Of a DNA stretch of 64,000 bases, positions 32,380 through 46,200 are shown in pieces. The stretch's first letter is position 1. Each line of letters starts with the position of its first letter. This stretch comes from Henricia sp. BOLD:AAB3569 (Eukaryota; Echinodermata; Asteroidea; Spinulosida; Echinasteridae). The stretch covers positions 1,302,001-1,366,000 of the forward strand of contig JBBELK010000297.1 in assembly GCA_037783545.1 (NCBI GenBank), read 5' to 3'. The position numbers and the translations under genes are program-made. The notes under the pieces are model-generated. The model searched no databases, had not been told where the DNA came from, and saw only the letters and a list, made by a program, of their open reading frames with translations.

Positions 32380-32528
32380 AATAGAGCCTTTGCATGGCGG
32401 CCATGACAGGGGGCAGTCACAATGTCACAGTACGTCAAGCACGAGTAGTCACTTTGTGGATCTATTGTCACATCATTTAAATATGAAAACCAGCCCCCTG
32501 TCATGGCCGCCAGTGCAAAAGCTCTATT
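32380..32528. mobile_element. MITE family A, full copy
   Basis: Ends AATAGAGCCTTTGCATGGCG and CCAGTGCAAAAGCTCTATT, with GGCCATGACAGGGGGCAG and complement inside; about 149 bases, closely matching 1816-1966. Confidence 0.8.
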
Positions 32529-34269
32529 ATGCTCATTTAGCCAATTCAAGTGCGAACATTTAACTACATTTTCCACCGTCCACCCTGCAAATTTCTTAAA
32601 GAAAAATTTGATAAATTCAAATATGGCTTTAAAAAAAGAATAAATTGATAACTTGAACAATAATATATTTCAGTCAAGTCTTTCTTTCTAGAAAGAATAA
32701 CAATATGAGAGCATTGCTGATGAAGGACGCAGTCTTATTGTGCCAGATGTATGCAATATTGAATGCCTGATGCATTAGACTTCATCTAAGGCAATTATTA
32801 CTAGGTTGGGACCTTGCTACAGCCTTGAAGAGAGGCTACTGTCATGTGACCAAAATGTTTCATGCACATTGGTCTGGTTTGAAGAAAAGTTCAACAAGAG
32901 GTTAGATTTATGTGCCCACTGGTAGCGCGACGAGAGTGGGTCTTTACTCAAACTCATTAACATGCTATCGGCGACTAGAGTCACCAAGAAATGCAAGTGT
33001 AATACAATTGTAGCATGTTGAGGGTTAACATAAACTGAATCATTTTCCTGAGGGATTGCTTAAACTAATAACGAGCTATTTTGGTTGTAGGGAAAAATTC
33101 ATTGACATTAGGGAGGTTTCGGTCGCAAACGGTTAGGCAAAACGACGACTATTAGTGAATTTTACGTCATCGATTTGTGCGTACTTGTGGCGTTTACACA
33201 AATATCCCAAGTGTTGTTTTGTTGTTTAAACGGACAGCGAAAGGTAACGATTTTGAGGTTTGGCTAATCGTAGTCGTAATCACTAACCGTGCACACCGAA
33301 ACCTCACTATTCATCACTAATTCTTCCTAATTAGAGATTTTTTCTAAAAAGTGGGTTTGGCTAGTCTTAAACATACTAGGGGCCTGGATGAGTGATATAG
33401 GCCCGAGCCGCAGGCTGGCCAAACCCACTTTTATTCCCATTCATAAATACCTTTTTGTGTAAATCAGTAAAACTCTCCAAAATTTGCTTGCCATCTTGCC
33501 ATATTCTGCATTGTATTTTTGTCACAGTGCACATTTTGCTTTTGGGCGTGTGCAGTTTCTGTGTGCGTGTGTGTGTTCCATACGCGCTGACTAGGGCGCG
33601 GGCCAGGCAAGTGTGTTTAATGACTGGCCTGCCGGTCTTTATCGTCTGTTTCAGACTGGCTACGTGATGTACACTCAGCCAATAAGGATGCGTAAACTGT
33701 CCAAGGTATTTATGAATGCATAATACTTGCATGGCATCTCAACTGGTGAATATGTATTCAACGTCTGTGAAGACTAGCACAATAATTCATTACCCAAAAA
33801 GTGTCTACTTGTGCAATGTGACTGCACCCCGTCATGGCCGCCCATGCAAAGAGTCTATAGCAGTCATCCTCTCAATGGAGTTATGCTGCTATACGAGTCA
33901 TTTGCAGTGAAGCAGTCACGCTGAATTTCTTTTTTAATAATGATGAATGCGTCAACATTTAACAAGAATACAAAACAATGTATGCGTCAAGGGGTTGTAC
34001 TTAAGAAATGGTCTTGAAAATTCACTTTTCAAAAATTCCATTAATTCTATTATTTAAATTTCATATGAGAATTTGAGGAAATTCTGATTAATTTGAATGA
34101 ATAGAATGCATTCTGCTCTCAGAGATAAACTTCATGAATCAGAATGACCAAACAGATGTGCAAACCAAATATGAACCCTGAAAAAAATGCTCCTTCACCA
34201 AATTTAAAAACTATTGCAGAATCGGGAACCAAGATTAATTTTAAAAACAATCTTCAAATGAGTGTTTTG
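32529..34269. other. Region 3' of JADE, repeats only
   Basis: Contains a MITE at 33112-33311 (ends TAGGGAGGTTTCGGTC and ACACCGAAACCTCACTA) and a dispersed repeat at 33517-33730 (TTGTCACAGTGCACATTTTG and CAATAAGGATGCGTAAACTG) whose second copy is at 42163-42352. The part next to 34270 is presumably JADE 3' untranslated sequence. The polyadenylation signal is not certain. Confidence 0.5.
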
Positions 34270-37200
34270 CTACGGAGGAACTGAGCTACTGAGTAACCTA
34301 TACGCAGCATCGTAAATCCTACTAATAACTGGCTTAGTCTCAGGGACTCTATTGTTAACATCGGAACTATCTACACTTTGGCTTCTTGTGAGTTTACTGG
34401 CCGAGCTGCTTAAATTCCGAGACAGTAGTTGCTTTGTGACTTGTTCTTGGTGGTCGTCGTCCACAATGATGATGTCGTCTTCTGAATCGCAGAGACTCGG
34501 TCGTGGATGTGAGCAGATGCTGACTTCAGAGTCGATACTTTCAAACTGCCTGTTACTATCCCTGTGTAGTTCGTCCCCTAATCGCCGTCTGACGCTCCTG
34601 GTTTCCGGGGTAATACCAGGCATGTGCTCGTCACTTCGCGACCGTTGCGGTGATGGAAGGGGAGCAGTGTCTGCCTCCGAGGCAGGGGGTGAGACCTCGT
34701 TAGATGGGATTGATTTCTTCTTAGGGATTCGGTATCCACTCAGAATAGCCCTGGAGGCGGGACTCGAAGCAAACATCTGCTCTGTGACACGTTCAGCTTC
34801 CTGTTTCATTTGTAGCTGTCGAGGTGACAGCGTGTGACGTGAATGCCTGGCAAGGGGTCTACTAGACACCTGACTGCCTCCTGTTCTTAATGGATGCGGC
34901 TTGTGAGATGAGTCGGAACCAGCTGACTTTAAACCGGACGACACCTTTGACTTGACTTGAGTGCTATGATTGTATCTACCATTTCTGGATTTCCGCTTGC
35001 TTTGAATACTGTCACCGAGGTCTGCGTCGGATGACGTCCTTTTTTGATGCGATGTCTGTTTGAGTGAATCGCTTTTGACTGAATGGTTAACAGAAGGTTC
35101 GTGGGTTTTACTGGGTGGTGTAACACTGCGCTTGATCTCGTATTTCTGCCGTGGCAACGTGATGTCTTGACTTTCCACTACGACAGTTCTCTTGATGTTT
35201 TTTTCAGGGATCTGAAATTGCAAGCTAGGATTAATCTCCGATGGTTTTTGATCTTCAGACATCTTAGACAGGTCAGCCCTTGAGCTGCTCCGTGAATCGC
35301 TATAGCTTTCCGTCTCCGACGATGACGAACATTCACTCTCCGTTCTCGTCCGTGATCGCGCATCATCCCGCGTCACGATGTCTTCCACAAGCATGACCTT
35401 CTCATTCACTTTGTCTTCAACACTGACATCCGAGAACAAGTCAAACGTGGAGTCCATTTTCTCCGGAACTAGCGAGCTAAGTGCTACGGCTTGTTTAGCA
35501 AAGTCCAGGTCCTCTTGCGTAAATTGTGACAAATCTCCACTGAAGATCTGTTGTTGTTTTCTAAAGATGTCCTCTCTCAGTGTAGACATTTGTCGACTGA
35601 GTTTCTCTCGTTTCTGCACCATATAGCAGAGGTTACGAACCTGTGATACCAAACAATTACAGTTAAAATACAACAGCAAATCTATCACATTAGGAGACAT
35701 TTCCAGAACTCTATATTATCAAAATAAGGGACAGCAGTCGATTTCACAAAACATTGCACAGCTTGCGCATTTTTTGACAAATGGCGCAAGCCCCATAGCT
35801 TGTGTGATATCTTTGGAAGAATGTTGCGCAACTTACGCAATAAAATGTTGCGCATGTGGGCTTACGCAACTGCGTAAGTTTCGTGAAATCGGCTGCAGGT
35901 AACTTTAGCCTGGATTTTGATTGAATTTTAAAGAGCATCGAGGTCAACTGGGATGCATTTAGTATGGCCAACATATTTTTGTTCCAAGTGTGTACTGGTT
36001 ACTAGTCTACAGCAGCCTCATGAAATTTAAAAGGATAGGATACGCTGGCCAAGTTGGTCTCAGAAAATGTCTATTTTGAAAACTCAGCAGGGCTGGGGCC
36101 ACTGGTCTTGGTGGCTTTGGTGACTCAAGACCTACATTTCAATTGGTTTACCTACAACGTTTGGGCCTAAGTCATCTTTTCAGAACAACTGAAACTTATT
36201 TCTTTTATTTTGAGACCAGACAAAGGTATTTTCTGGAATATATGGTCTGTGTTGCCATAATGCCCCCTTTACCATGGAAAGACTCACATGCAATTGCTTA
36301 GGCGAGTTAAAATTTGTCAATTCAAAAACACTGAAATACAGAAATCCCAAAATTGTATCCGTTTGGGAGCTGCTTTTGTTTACCATGACTTGAGGTGAAT
36401 TTCATCATAATCTCATCCTCTAACCCTTTCTAGGTCCTGACGAAGATGCAAAAACATTCTCATCATGGCATGTAGGTTGCAGGGTTGTAGTTGAGTCCAT
36501 ACCAAGTCTTTCACAAGTCCGATAAAATCACAAGTATGTGACAAGTCCAGTAACAAGTAGCAAAGGATGAACACGCACAAAATAATGCCTTTGTTAGAGT
36601 TCATTTGAATAGCTTGTGACTTGAATTAAGACCCAGGGACTTGTGATGGACTCAACAGGTAGGTTGTATCCCTTATTGTCACTTGGGGGCTAAAATGACC
36701 CAAAGCTAAATTCCATCTTACCCTTTCTAAATCTTGCCGAAGATGCACAAACATCCTCATCCTGGCGTGTAGGTTGTATTCCTCATTGTCACTCGGTGAT
36801 TCCTCCTTCTGGAGGATGACTAGAGGCTTGTTGAACCCAGACTGGTAAAGAAAAACACAGGAGGCCAATGAAAAACTGCAATAAATTCTCTACTTTTTTT
36901 CCAAGACAGCTCTCGAGAAAAATAAGCAATAAGGTTTGACTGACATTCAAATTTTGAAGGTCCTGCAAAAAACAATTTAGATATTTTTACCAGAACATTG
37001 AAAATGACATCATAATAAAACTTTGTTGAACATTTAAAGACACTGAACAACATTTACAGACACGAAAACACCAAGATAGGTTACTGTAGAATTGCTATTT
37101 ATGTATGTAGGGTAGCGGGCCATGGGCTTCTCCACCCAAGAGGTTGGGATTGTCACTGGGAAAACATTTTAGGTGACTCACTCACGGCTGCAAAACATGC

Positions 37201-40200
37201 ATGTCTTGCTATCAATGGGTCAAGATCCCCAAAAAGAAAAATGTGACCAAACCCCATTTAAGGGGTGGGGCAGCGCAGGGGAGGCGGAAACAATTGATAG
37301 GTGCATAATCACTGTGTGACCAATGACACACATGTAGGCCTAAAAGCGTTAGCATGTGATTTTCACTCGGCTAAAATGACCTATAAAAATAAGTCAATGA
37401 TTTTAATTCAGCAGAATTTGATTGAATTCAACAAACCTTCCGTTTGAGCTTCCAATATTCAAACACAAAATCCACCATTTCATTGTCATCCTTCATGTTT
37501 AGATTACAAGCAACGTCTTTCGCCTTTGCGTATTTGTAGAAATCTTCAGTTATATTTTGGATTCTGTTAAAAAATAAAAGGCAAAGCAAGACATTCAGAA
37601 TAAGAGTTAAATTTGTATAACTACGTGTGGGTATCCAGCCGTGCTCGTGATCGAAGGATTATAGTTTCGAGCCCCACTTGTGCCAACGTGTTTGTGTCCG
37701 TGGGCAAGACATTTAATCTCAATTGCCTCGTCAACCCAAGCGATATTTGGGGAGCTGTTAGGGGGAATGCCACAATCTAACTGTTGATAGGATTGTGCGC
37801 CTTGGCCAGGTAGCCACCTAGTTGAAGCGAAATGGTTCTGGTGGTTTCCTGATGGCAGCGATGATGTTAATGGCAACAGCGCCAGGAGTACCCTAGGGTA
37901 GACATGTGCGCTATACAAGTGTCCACCATTACATTACATTACTTAAACTATTACCAAAGAATTACGTTTTTTTTTTCGTTCATGTATTCTCATGCCAATA
38001 CACAAAAGAGTCGTCTGCAAAAAGGTCATTCGGACAAAAATGCGGTGCCCATGAGTCCATGTGAGATTCACATCAGCTTTTCAACTAGTCATATTTCCTG
38101 TTCTTTGTATAATAATGCTTTGGTTGATAATAATTAGTGAGAGTTGTTAATATGTGACCTGATTGCCCTTTCGTTGTCCTTTTCTTCCAGTGATTTCTCC
38201 TTCTTGGGTGTACCAGCAGCTGGTGATGACGTCTTCTGGGGAGTTCCTTCAGATTCAGATTCAGCATTGCGTTTCTTACTGTGTTTTAAACAGAACGACT
38301 GGAAAAGAGAAAGATCAAAATCAAAGAATGGCCAACAACAATAAGAGGCATGGTTAAGATTATAGGCCCAAAATTATCTAAAAGCCATGACTACATGTAT
38401 GCCCCGAGGCGGAAGCCAAGGGAATAGTCATTACTTTAAGACTTAAGCAGTGGTACAAGACCTTAATTTTAAAAATTCCAAAATGGCAAAAGAAATAAAT
38501 ACAATTTAGTTTCTGCCTGGAAAAAGGCATATCCTACCTTAAATCGAACCTCAACTTCTTCATCTAGAAAGGTTTTCATTTCCAAGTTATTCTGAAAGCC
38601 GCAGGTTACGTGATAGGCCACCTTGCAGGTTTTAACCTGAAATATTAGTCAATAAGGTCAGTATTAAATATCTCTAATTATTGGTTGTTTGTTTGTGGCA
38701 TATTTTACTGTTCCATCATGCAATACACGTCAAAATATACTCTTGATAGGGGCAATTTTATAATCATGAGGACATTTCCACAAAATTTGCAATTATATAT
38801 TTGCGAATTAAACTGACTTTAAATGATAGCATATGGAAACAGATTCTGCAAAAACATGTTTGGTGGTGAATTGTTGTGCAAAATGTAATATAAATTTATT
38901 TTCGTGTGGGAAAAGTCATACATTTTGTAGGCATGGGACAGCTGTAACGTGACTAACTGTAACGTTACTAACCATGATTTTTCAATAGTTCTTGAAACTG
39001 GTGAAAGTAGGCGTTACTTGGCATTTACAAAAACACACGCCAGTAAACAAGCAATGAAAGAAATATACCGGTAATGGTCTGTTTGAGTTGTGTCCCATTT
39101 TAGGAAAGTTTTTGTTTCAGGACATGCATTTTCATGTCCTTTTTTTGTATGTTACTAACCAAGATCTTTATTACAATTCACAAAATGGGTCTAAATGATT
39201 TTAGTTATTACTGTCCAGTAGATGTTGGTGAGATGCATTGATGGTACCAAAATGGAGAACTGACAGGCTTGCGTGTTGATATAACAGAGGATAGAACTCC
39301 AGTAAATTGCTAAATATGTAACGTTGGAGAAATCATGATCATAACTCAAAGCAACAAGATATGGGACAAGAAATGACTTCTAGATAACACACATTGGTAC
39401 TTACTGAACACTGTATACATGCACCAGTTCTTAATCTGCACAGGTTGCATATTAAAGCCCACCGACTTCCCTGTGAATAGAAAAACAGGAATAAGTAGAA
39501 AATGGGGTTTAAATTGATCTTCATCACTGACAAATTTAAAAGACAAGGCTTATACAGAGCTGCCAACCCTCATGGATTTTGGGGAAGACATCTGGAAAAA
39601 CAGGTTCATTCCGTGACCCCAAACACATCTAAAAATCCCCAAGGTTGTTAATTGACAATCCAGGAGGATGTTTATCCATGACTGGACTCACAAAATTAGT
39701 CATTTTTCGAAGAATCTGTTGCAAAATCCGGGAGGGTTGGCAGCTCTGCTTATATGTATAACCTTTTAACTCCATCCCTGGGCCCTATGAAAATCTCTTC
39801 TTTAAAAAAAACTAAAGAAAATCAGAAATAATCAATATTTACAAAGAAATTACTATGAAAACCATCTTTAATGATTAGGAATTTTAGAGTGTGTAGTTTC
39901 TTTCTTTAAAATGTTTCCATCAGGCACAAGAAATTTGTCAAAACAAATCAGTCTATTTTTTTTTTTGAGTTGGTCTTAGCCAAAATGGGATTTCAAAAAC
40001 AATAGAGTCTGTAGGATTGAGCTCCTTATAAAATGGCAAATAGACTGGCTTATCAGTCCCTTACCGGTATCTGTGAAATCTTGGTAATTGGTTCCATTCT
40101 CTCTACACATCCAATACTAACTTCAGGTATCCACAGTGCACAGCTAACGTGGGCCCATTTCGTACCGCTTCTGTCAGAAAAAAAGTTTAATGTACAACAA

Positions 40201-43200
40201 CCTAATGCCATGGTGCTGCTTTGGAATTACTATAGCAGTAAAGTTGTGCTGAGAACTTGTGCTAACAGAAACCGTTATTGTGATTTATGACAGAGTACAC
40301 AGACCCCATGTATTTTTACAGCGATCTCCAGTAGCTGATTTCCTTGAAACAGTGCGTAATTTGTGCCATAAATAAATCAATTAGGGCTTGTTTGAAAGAA
40401 TTTTGCCATAAATTTATGGCACACTAACTTTGATTACGACTTAGGTTACAAGTTACGCCATCTACAACCTCTGCGCAAGTCACGCCGTATCTTATGGCAA
40501 AATTCTGAGTTACGTCAGCTTCTTATGTGGCATAATTTCTTTGAAACACGCCCCGACATATGGCACAAGTTTTTAAGCCACTACGTAAAGTTTTCTGAAA
40601 TTGGCTGCAAGTTTGTAATAGACCTTTATCACGGTGCGTCCATCTTTGTCTTGTTCCCCATAGTACGCGTCCAGTACGATCAGTGCGTCTGCGCGACCAT
40701 GCGATAGCGCGTGTAATCTTCTGTTGATAATCACTGTTCACGCTGCGCCCTCTCTTGATCGCGCAATGCCTGTGCCATTGTGATGCACACAATAAACAAT
40801 TATAAAACGGGACCAAACTATTTTTTCTGCAAGCCTTGCTTTGGTTACGTTCATTTTAATAGTAAAAAAATGACGATGGCCGCACCATGATAAAGGTCTA
40901 TTAATCATAAGGAGCTTCTTTGCAAGTTATTTTAATTGTGACATTTTAAACAAAAAGGTTTTAACGAAACAACAATGTTATGCCCATATCAAAACTTAAG
41001 ACATACTGAACAGAGACTAAATTTCCTAACCTGGTGCTTTTCATGGCCCCTCCCTTCTTCCCACACAGTAAGCACATAGGTTGGAGACCAAGAGCGCAGG
41101 TACGACACATCCAGCTGCCTTCTGGGACCTTCACAATCCCGTAACATGCCTGGTAAAACGACAGATTAGAAAACGGGATTGGAAAAAAATGTAAAAAACA
41201 ACGTTATCTCAAAGTGTGATTGAGGATGTATATGATAAAAACCAACCTGTATGTAAGTCAGCTCAGTACCTCATCTACATTCCGAGAAAACCAGTTATAT
41301 TTAAAACCTGTTACATGCTTTCAAGAAATTGTGTAAAGCCACCGTCCTATTTTGGCTGGTTTGCTGGCTATACTGCACATAACAACAAGGTAGTCAGGGT
41401 GCCAATGAGGGTTTATTTTTATTGTATATTAAGCGCTACCCCGAGACACTATGAAAATTATAATGGTGGATACTTATATAGCGCACCTGTCCGCCCCTGC
41501 AGGGGTGCTCCTGGCGCTGTTGCTATTATTACTGCTGCCATCAGGAAATCACCAGAACCATTTCACTTCAACTAGGCGGCTGCCTGGCCAAGGCGCACAG
41601 CCTTATCAGCAGTTAGATTGTGGCATTTCCCTCTAACAGCTCCCCATATATTGCTTGGGTTGACGAGGCAATTGAGATTAAGTGTTATGCCCACGAACAC
41701 AAACACGTTGCTTGGGTGGGACTCAAACCCACAAATTCCTGCATACCAGGCAGAGGCTTTAGTTCACATGATGGCGCCCTAAAAAGATGTGTGCATGTAC
41801 ACATTTATATAAAATAATCTTCAATTATCATTTTCTTATCAAAGATATCATCAGGTCACGATCAAGCTAATCCGTTTACCTGATGCACACAGATGTCACA
41901 CTTGTCACAGAACACCATTTCATTCCCTTCTTCACAATCCGGCTGCCAAAAATAAAAAGGGAGGGGGACAAAGTATCAATACCAGTTGTTCACTTCAATA
42001 CTGTTGCATAGAGTTTGAAGTTCCTAACTATGTCCTTTGATTTTCCTTCATCGCGTTGTTTGTTCAAACTGCTTGCTGTGCGTCGAGTTGATTGTTCGAT
42101 CACACACGTTACTTACACATAATGCATGCGTGTTGTACGCGCACACACACGACCGGGTAGATTTTGTCACAGTGCACATTTTGCTTTCGGGAGGGTGCAG
42201 TTTCTGTGTGCGTGTTCCATACGTGTGGACTAGGGCGTGGGCACAAACGCGAGCCAGCCGGCCGGTCATTGTCACTGGTCTTTATCGTCCATTAAAAGCT
42301 GGCCCATGATGTGCTCTCAGCCAATAACTGTCTAAGGTATTTATGAATGATGGTTTATGTAAGTCATTGATTCTTTCACAGCAGAATGTTTTTGTTTTCA
42401 TGGTAGGTGCTTAATTAACATTGAAATGAATGAACCAAATATGGGATGAGGGTAAAAATTCCTAACTCACAGCTCTGCAGACATCACAGATGACATCATC
42501 ATCATATTCAATACCTAGTCCCTCCTCCGTCTGCATAGCATGCTCCATGTTTTTGTGGCACTGTGGAAGAAAATTGGAACAAAACATAGCATGTAGGTAG
42601 GTAAGAGAATAATGTTTTGAACATGCAAGCTTTGATCTTAGCTGGAGAATCTTAACCGATGACTTTAGCAATAGAAAGATTTCTTACCTGCAACTCGCAT
42701 TCTTCAATGATGCGTTCCATGGTAAACTCATCAATAGGTGGGTCATCTTGGGACAAACAAACAGAATTAAGACAAGTTATCACAAAACATCAAAGTTATC
42801 ACACACACAAAAGATCTAGTGGATAGCGCGTCAGACTTTTGGGTGATAGGTCCATGGTTCGAAGCCTGGTCACTGGTATCACGTTGTGTCCTTAGACAAG
42901 ACACTTTATTCCACATTGTCTCTCTCCATACAGGTGTTAAATAGGTACCAGCAAATATTGGTAGGGAAACCCAACTAACTGCTGGGGGTAAACCTGCGAT
43001 GGACTGGCATCCCATCCAGGGGGAGTAACAATGCTCCTAGTCACTCCATGCCATGGAAGGGGGAGTAACAATGCTCCTAGTCACTCCATGCCATGGAAGG
43101 GGGAGTAATAATGCTCCTAGTTACTCCATGCCATGGAAACCGGGGATGAGTACCGGTGTCGCGTGTAAATTTAACCGCCATGTAAATTTATGCGGGATGA

Positions 43201-46200
43201 CCAAATTTGGTCATCTACGTAATGCAACGTCATGCGCACTGCATAACAAAAGTGCACCGCTTCTGTGCAGTGCTGAATCTTCCAGCCCAGCATGTATAGT
43301 GTACGTACGTACGGTAGCATGCACGTATGTACAATACACATACATATTTGCACATGGCGCATCTCAATCTCTTCAGCGCGAAACTTGTACTCACTGACTA
43401 CGGTATAGGTACATATGAAAAAAGGGTACGGGTGAAAAAAGGTTGCACGCATGCACACGAAAGGGAAGTAATGCTCACACAGCCTATGCACTGCGGGCAT
43501 ACGTGAACATGTTTTGTTTTTGTAAAGCGCTATACATGCAGTTCGTATCCGGAAGTGTGAGCACGCACGGAATGAAATACATTCACCGCTACGTGCTGGA
43601 AATTCCTATTGCGTCATCCAGAAGAATTTACACGCCGGTGGATCAAGCACGCGACACCAGCCGTATGAGCCAGCTTGGCTCGTGAAGTGACTTTACTTAT
43701 AAATCATTACTACAAGGTTTCCCCACTGTAACCAACTACAATCATAAGTAACATTCCAAGACGATGACAAACTCACTCATTTCTTCCCTTTCTTGGTTGA
43801 CCAACTCCAGCCACTGTTCGTCCACTTCATCCAAATCATAAAGACAAACCGACTCCAGCTTTTTGTTGAGTGCTGCGGCGTAATCGTCTTGCTCTAAAGT
43901 TCCATCAGATGTGCATATAAGCCTCCTTGGCCTGTAGTAGGGGGACGGAGATAACGGATTGTAGGAGATAACGGATTGTAGGACACAACGAAATGAAATC
44001 TTAACGACTTGTACCTAAAGGGACAACGCAATTGACTGATCCAGCAGGGTTGAAATCCCCAAATTCCCACTAACCTATCATTCTGCAGGACAATGGTGAT
44101 CCATGTGGGCTTTTGGTGATCCAGACAATCTAATGATTCTGTGCAATATGAAGTTGCTAGACACGTTTTTATGTGTGTGTGTGTGAATCTGTATTCGCAC
44201 CCTTATGGAGTACCCGGAAGAATGGTACCCCACAAGGAACAAAGGCGAACAAAGGTACCCCACAAGTCGTTCTTTGTCTACTTACGTGTAGTACCCTACA
44301 AGGTTTGACCAGTGCTTTACCTATGAGAAGAGTTTGGACAAAGGGAACAAAGGGTGGACAAAGGGAAGTGTGGGAGGGTAACAAAATAGGTACCACATAA
44401 GGGTGTATGTGCGTGTGTGGGGGGAGGGGGGAGGGGGTTGTTACTGGATTGGTCTATTGAGAGGTTGCAGGTTTGAGTCCCACTATGGCCAATACGACCG
44501 TGTCCCTGGGCAAGACACTTTGTCTCAACTACCTCGTTAATCCAAGCTATAACTGAAGAGCTGTTAGTGGTACGTCACAATCTTGAGATTATTCAGGTCT
44601 TTCCACCAGTGCAACATAATAAAACCCACTTAGAACTTTGAGCTCTTTCCAAGGCTAGTTTTTAGACAATAACCTTACATCTTAAATGTGTACGTTTCAG
44701 GATCCTTAATGGTCGTGCAATCAAACAATGGGAGTTATTGGGGTTTAAAGGGACCTAAACACCCTTAATAATAATAATAAATCTTACATCTTAAAGCTGT
44801 ATGCCTCAGGATCGTTGACGGACGTGCAATCAACCAATGAGATACTATCAGGGTTTAAAGGGACCTGAACACCCTTAATAATAATAAACCTTACATCTTA
44901 AAGCTGTACGCCTCAGGATCCTTAGCGGACGTGCAATCAACCAATGGGATACTATCAGGGTTTAAAGGGACCTGAACACCCTTAATAATAATAAACCTTA
45001 CATCTTAAAGCTGTACGCCTCAGGATCCTTAGCGGACGTGCAATCAACCAATGGGATGCTGTCGGGGTTTAAAGGGACCTGAACACCCTTAATAATAATA
45101 AACCTTACATCTTAAAGCTGTACGCCTCAGGATCCTTAGCGGACGTGCAATCAACCAATGGGATGCTGTCGGGGTTTAAAGGGACCTGAACACCCTTAAT
45201 AATAATAAACCTTACATCTTAAAGCTGTACGCCTCAGGATCCTTAGCGGACGTGCAATCAACCAATGGGATGCTGTCGGGGTTTAAAGGGACCTGAACAC
45301 CCTTAATAATAATAAACCTTACATCTTAAAGCTGTACGCCTCAGGATCCTTGACAGCCGTGCAATCAACCAATGGGATGCTGTCGGGGTTTAAAGGGACC
45401 TGAACACCCTTAATAATAATAAACCTTACATCTTAAAGCTGTACGCCTCAGGATCCTTGACAGCCGTGCAATCAACCAATGGGATGCTGTCGGGGTTTAA
45501 AGGGACCTGAACACCCTTAATAATAATAATAAACCTTACATCTTAAAGCTGTACGCCTCAGGATCCTTGACAGCCGTGCAATCAACCAATGGGATGCTAT
45601 CAAGGGACCTGAACACCCTTAATAATAATAATAATAAATCTTACATCTTAAAGCTGTACGCCTCAGGATCCTTGACAGCCGTGCAATCAACCAATGAGAT
45701 GCTATCAAGGGACCTAAACACCCTTAATAATAATAATAAACCTTACATCTTAAAGCTGTACGCCTCAGGATCCTTGACAGCCGTGCAATCAACCAATGGG
45801 ATGCTATCAAGGGACCTGAACACCCTTAATAATAATAATAATAAACCTTACATCTTAAAGCTGTACGCCTCAGGATCCTTGACAGCCGTGCAATCAACCA
45901 ATGAGATGCTATCAAGGGACCTGAACACCCTTAATAATAATAATAAACCTTACATCTTAAAGCTGTACGCCTCAGGATCCTTGACAGCCGTGCAATCAAC
46001 CAATGGGATGCTATCAAGGGACCTGAACACCCTTAATAATAATAATAAACCTTACATCTTAAAGCTGTACGCCTCAGGATCCTTGACAGCCGTGCAATCA
46101 ACCAATGGGATGCTATCAAGGGACCTGAACACCCTTAATAATAATAATAATAAATCTTACATCTTAAAGCTGTACGCCTCAGGGTCCTTGACAGCCGTGC

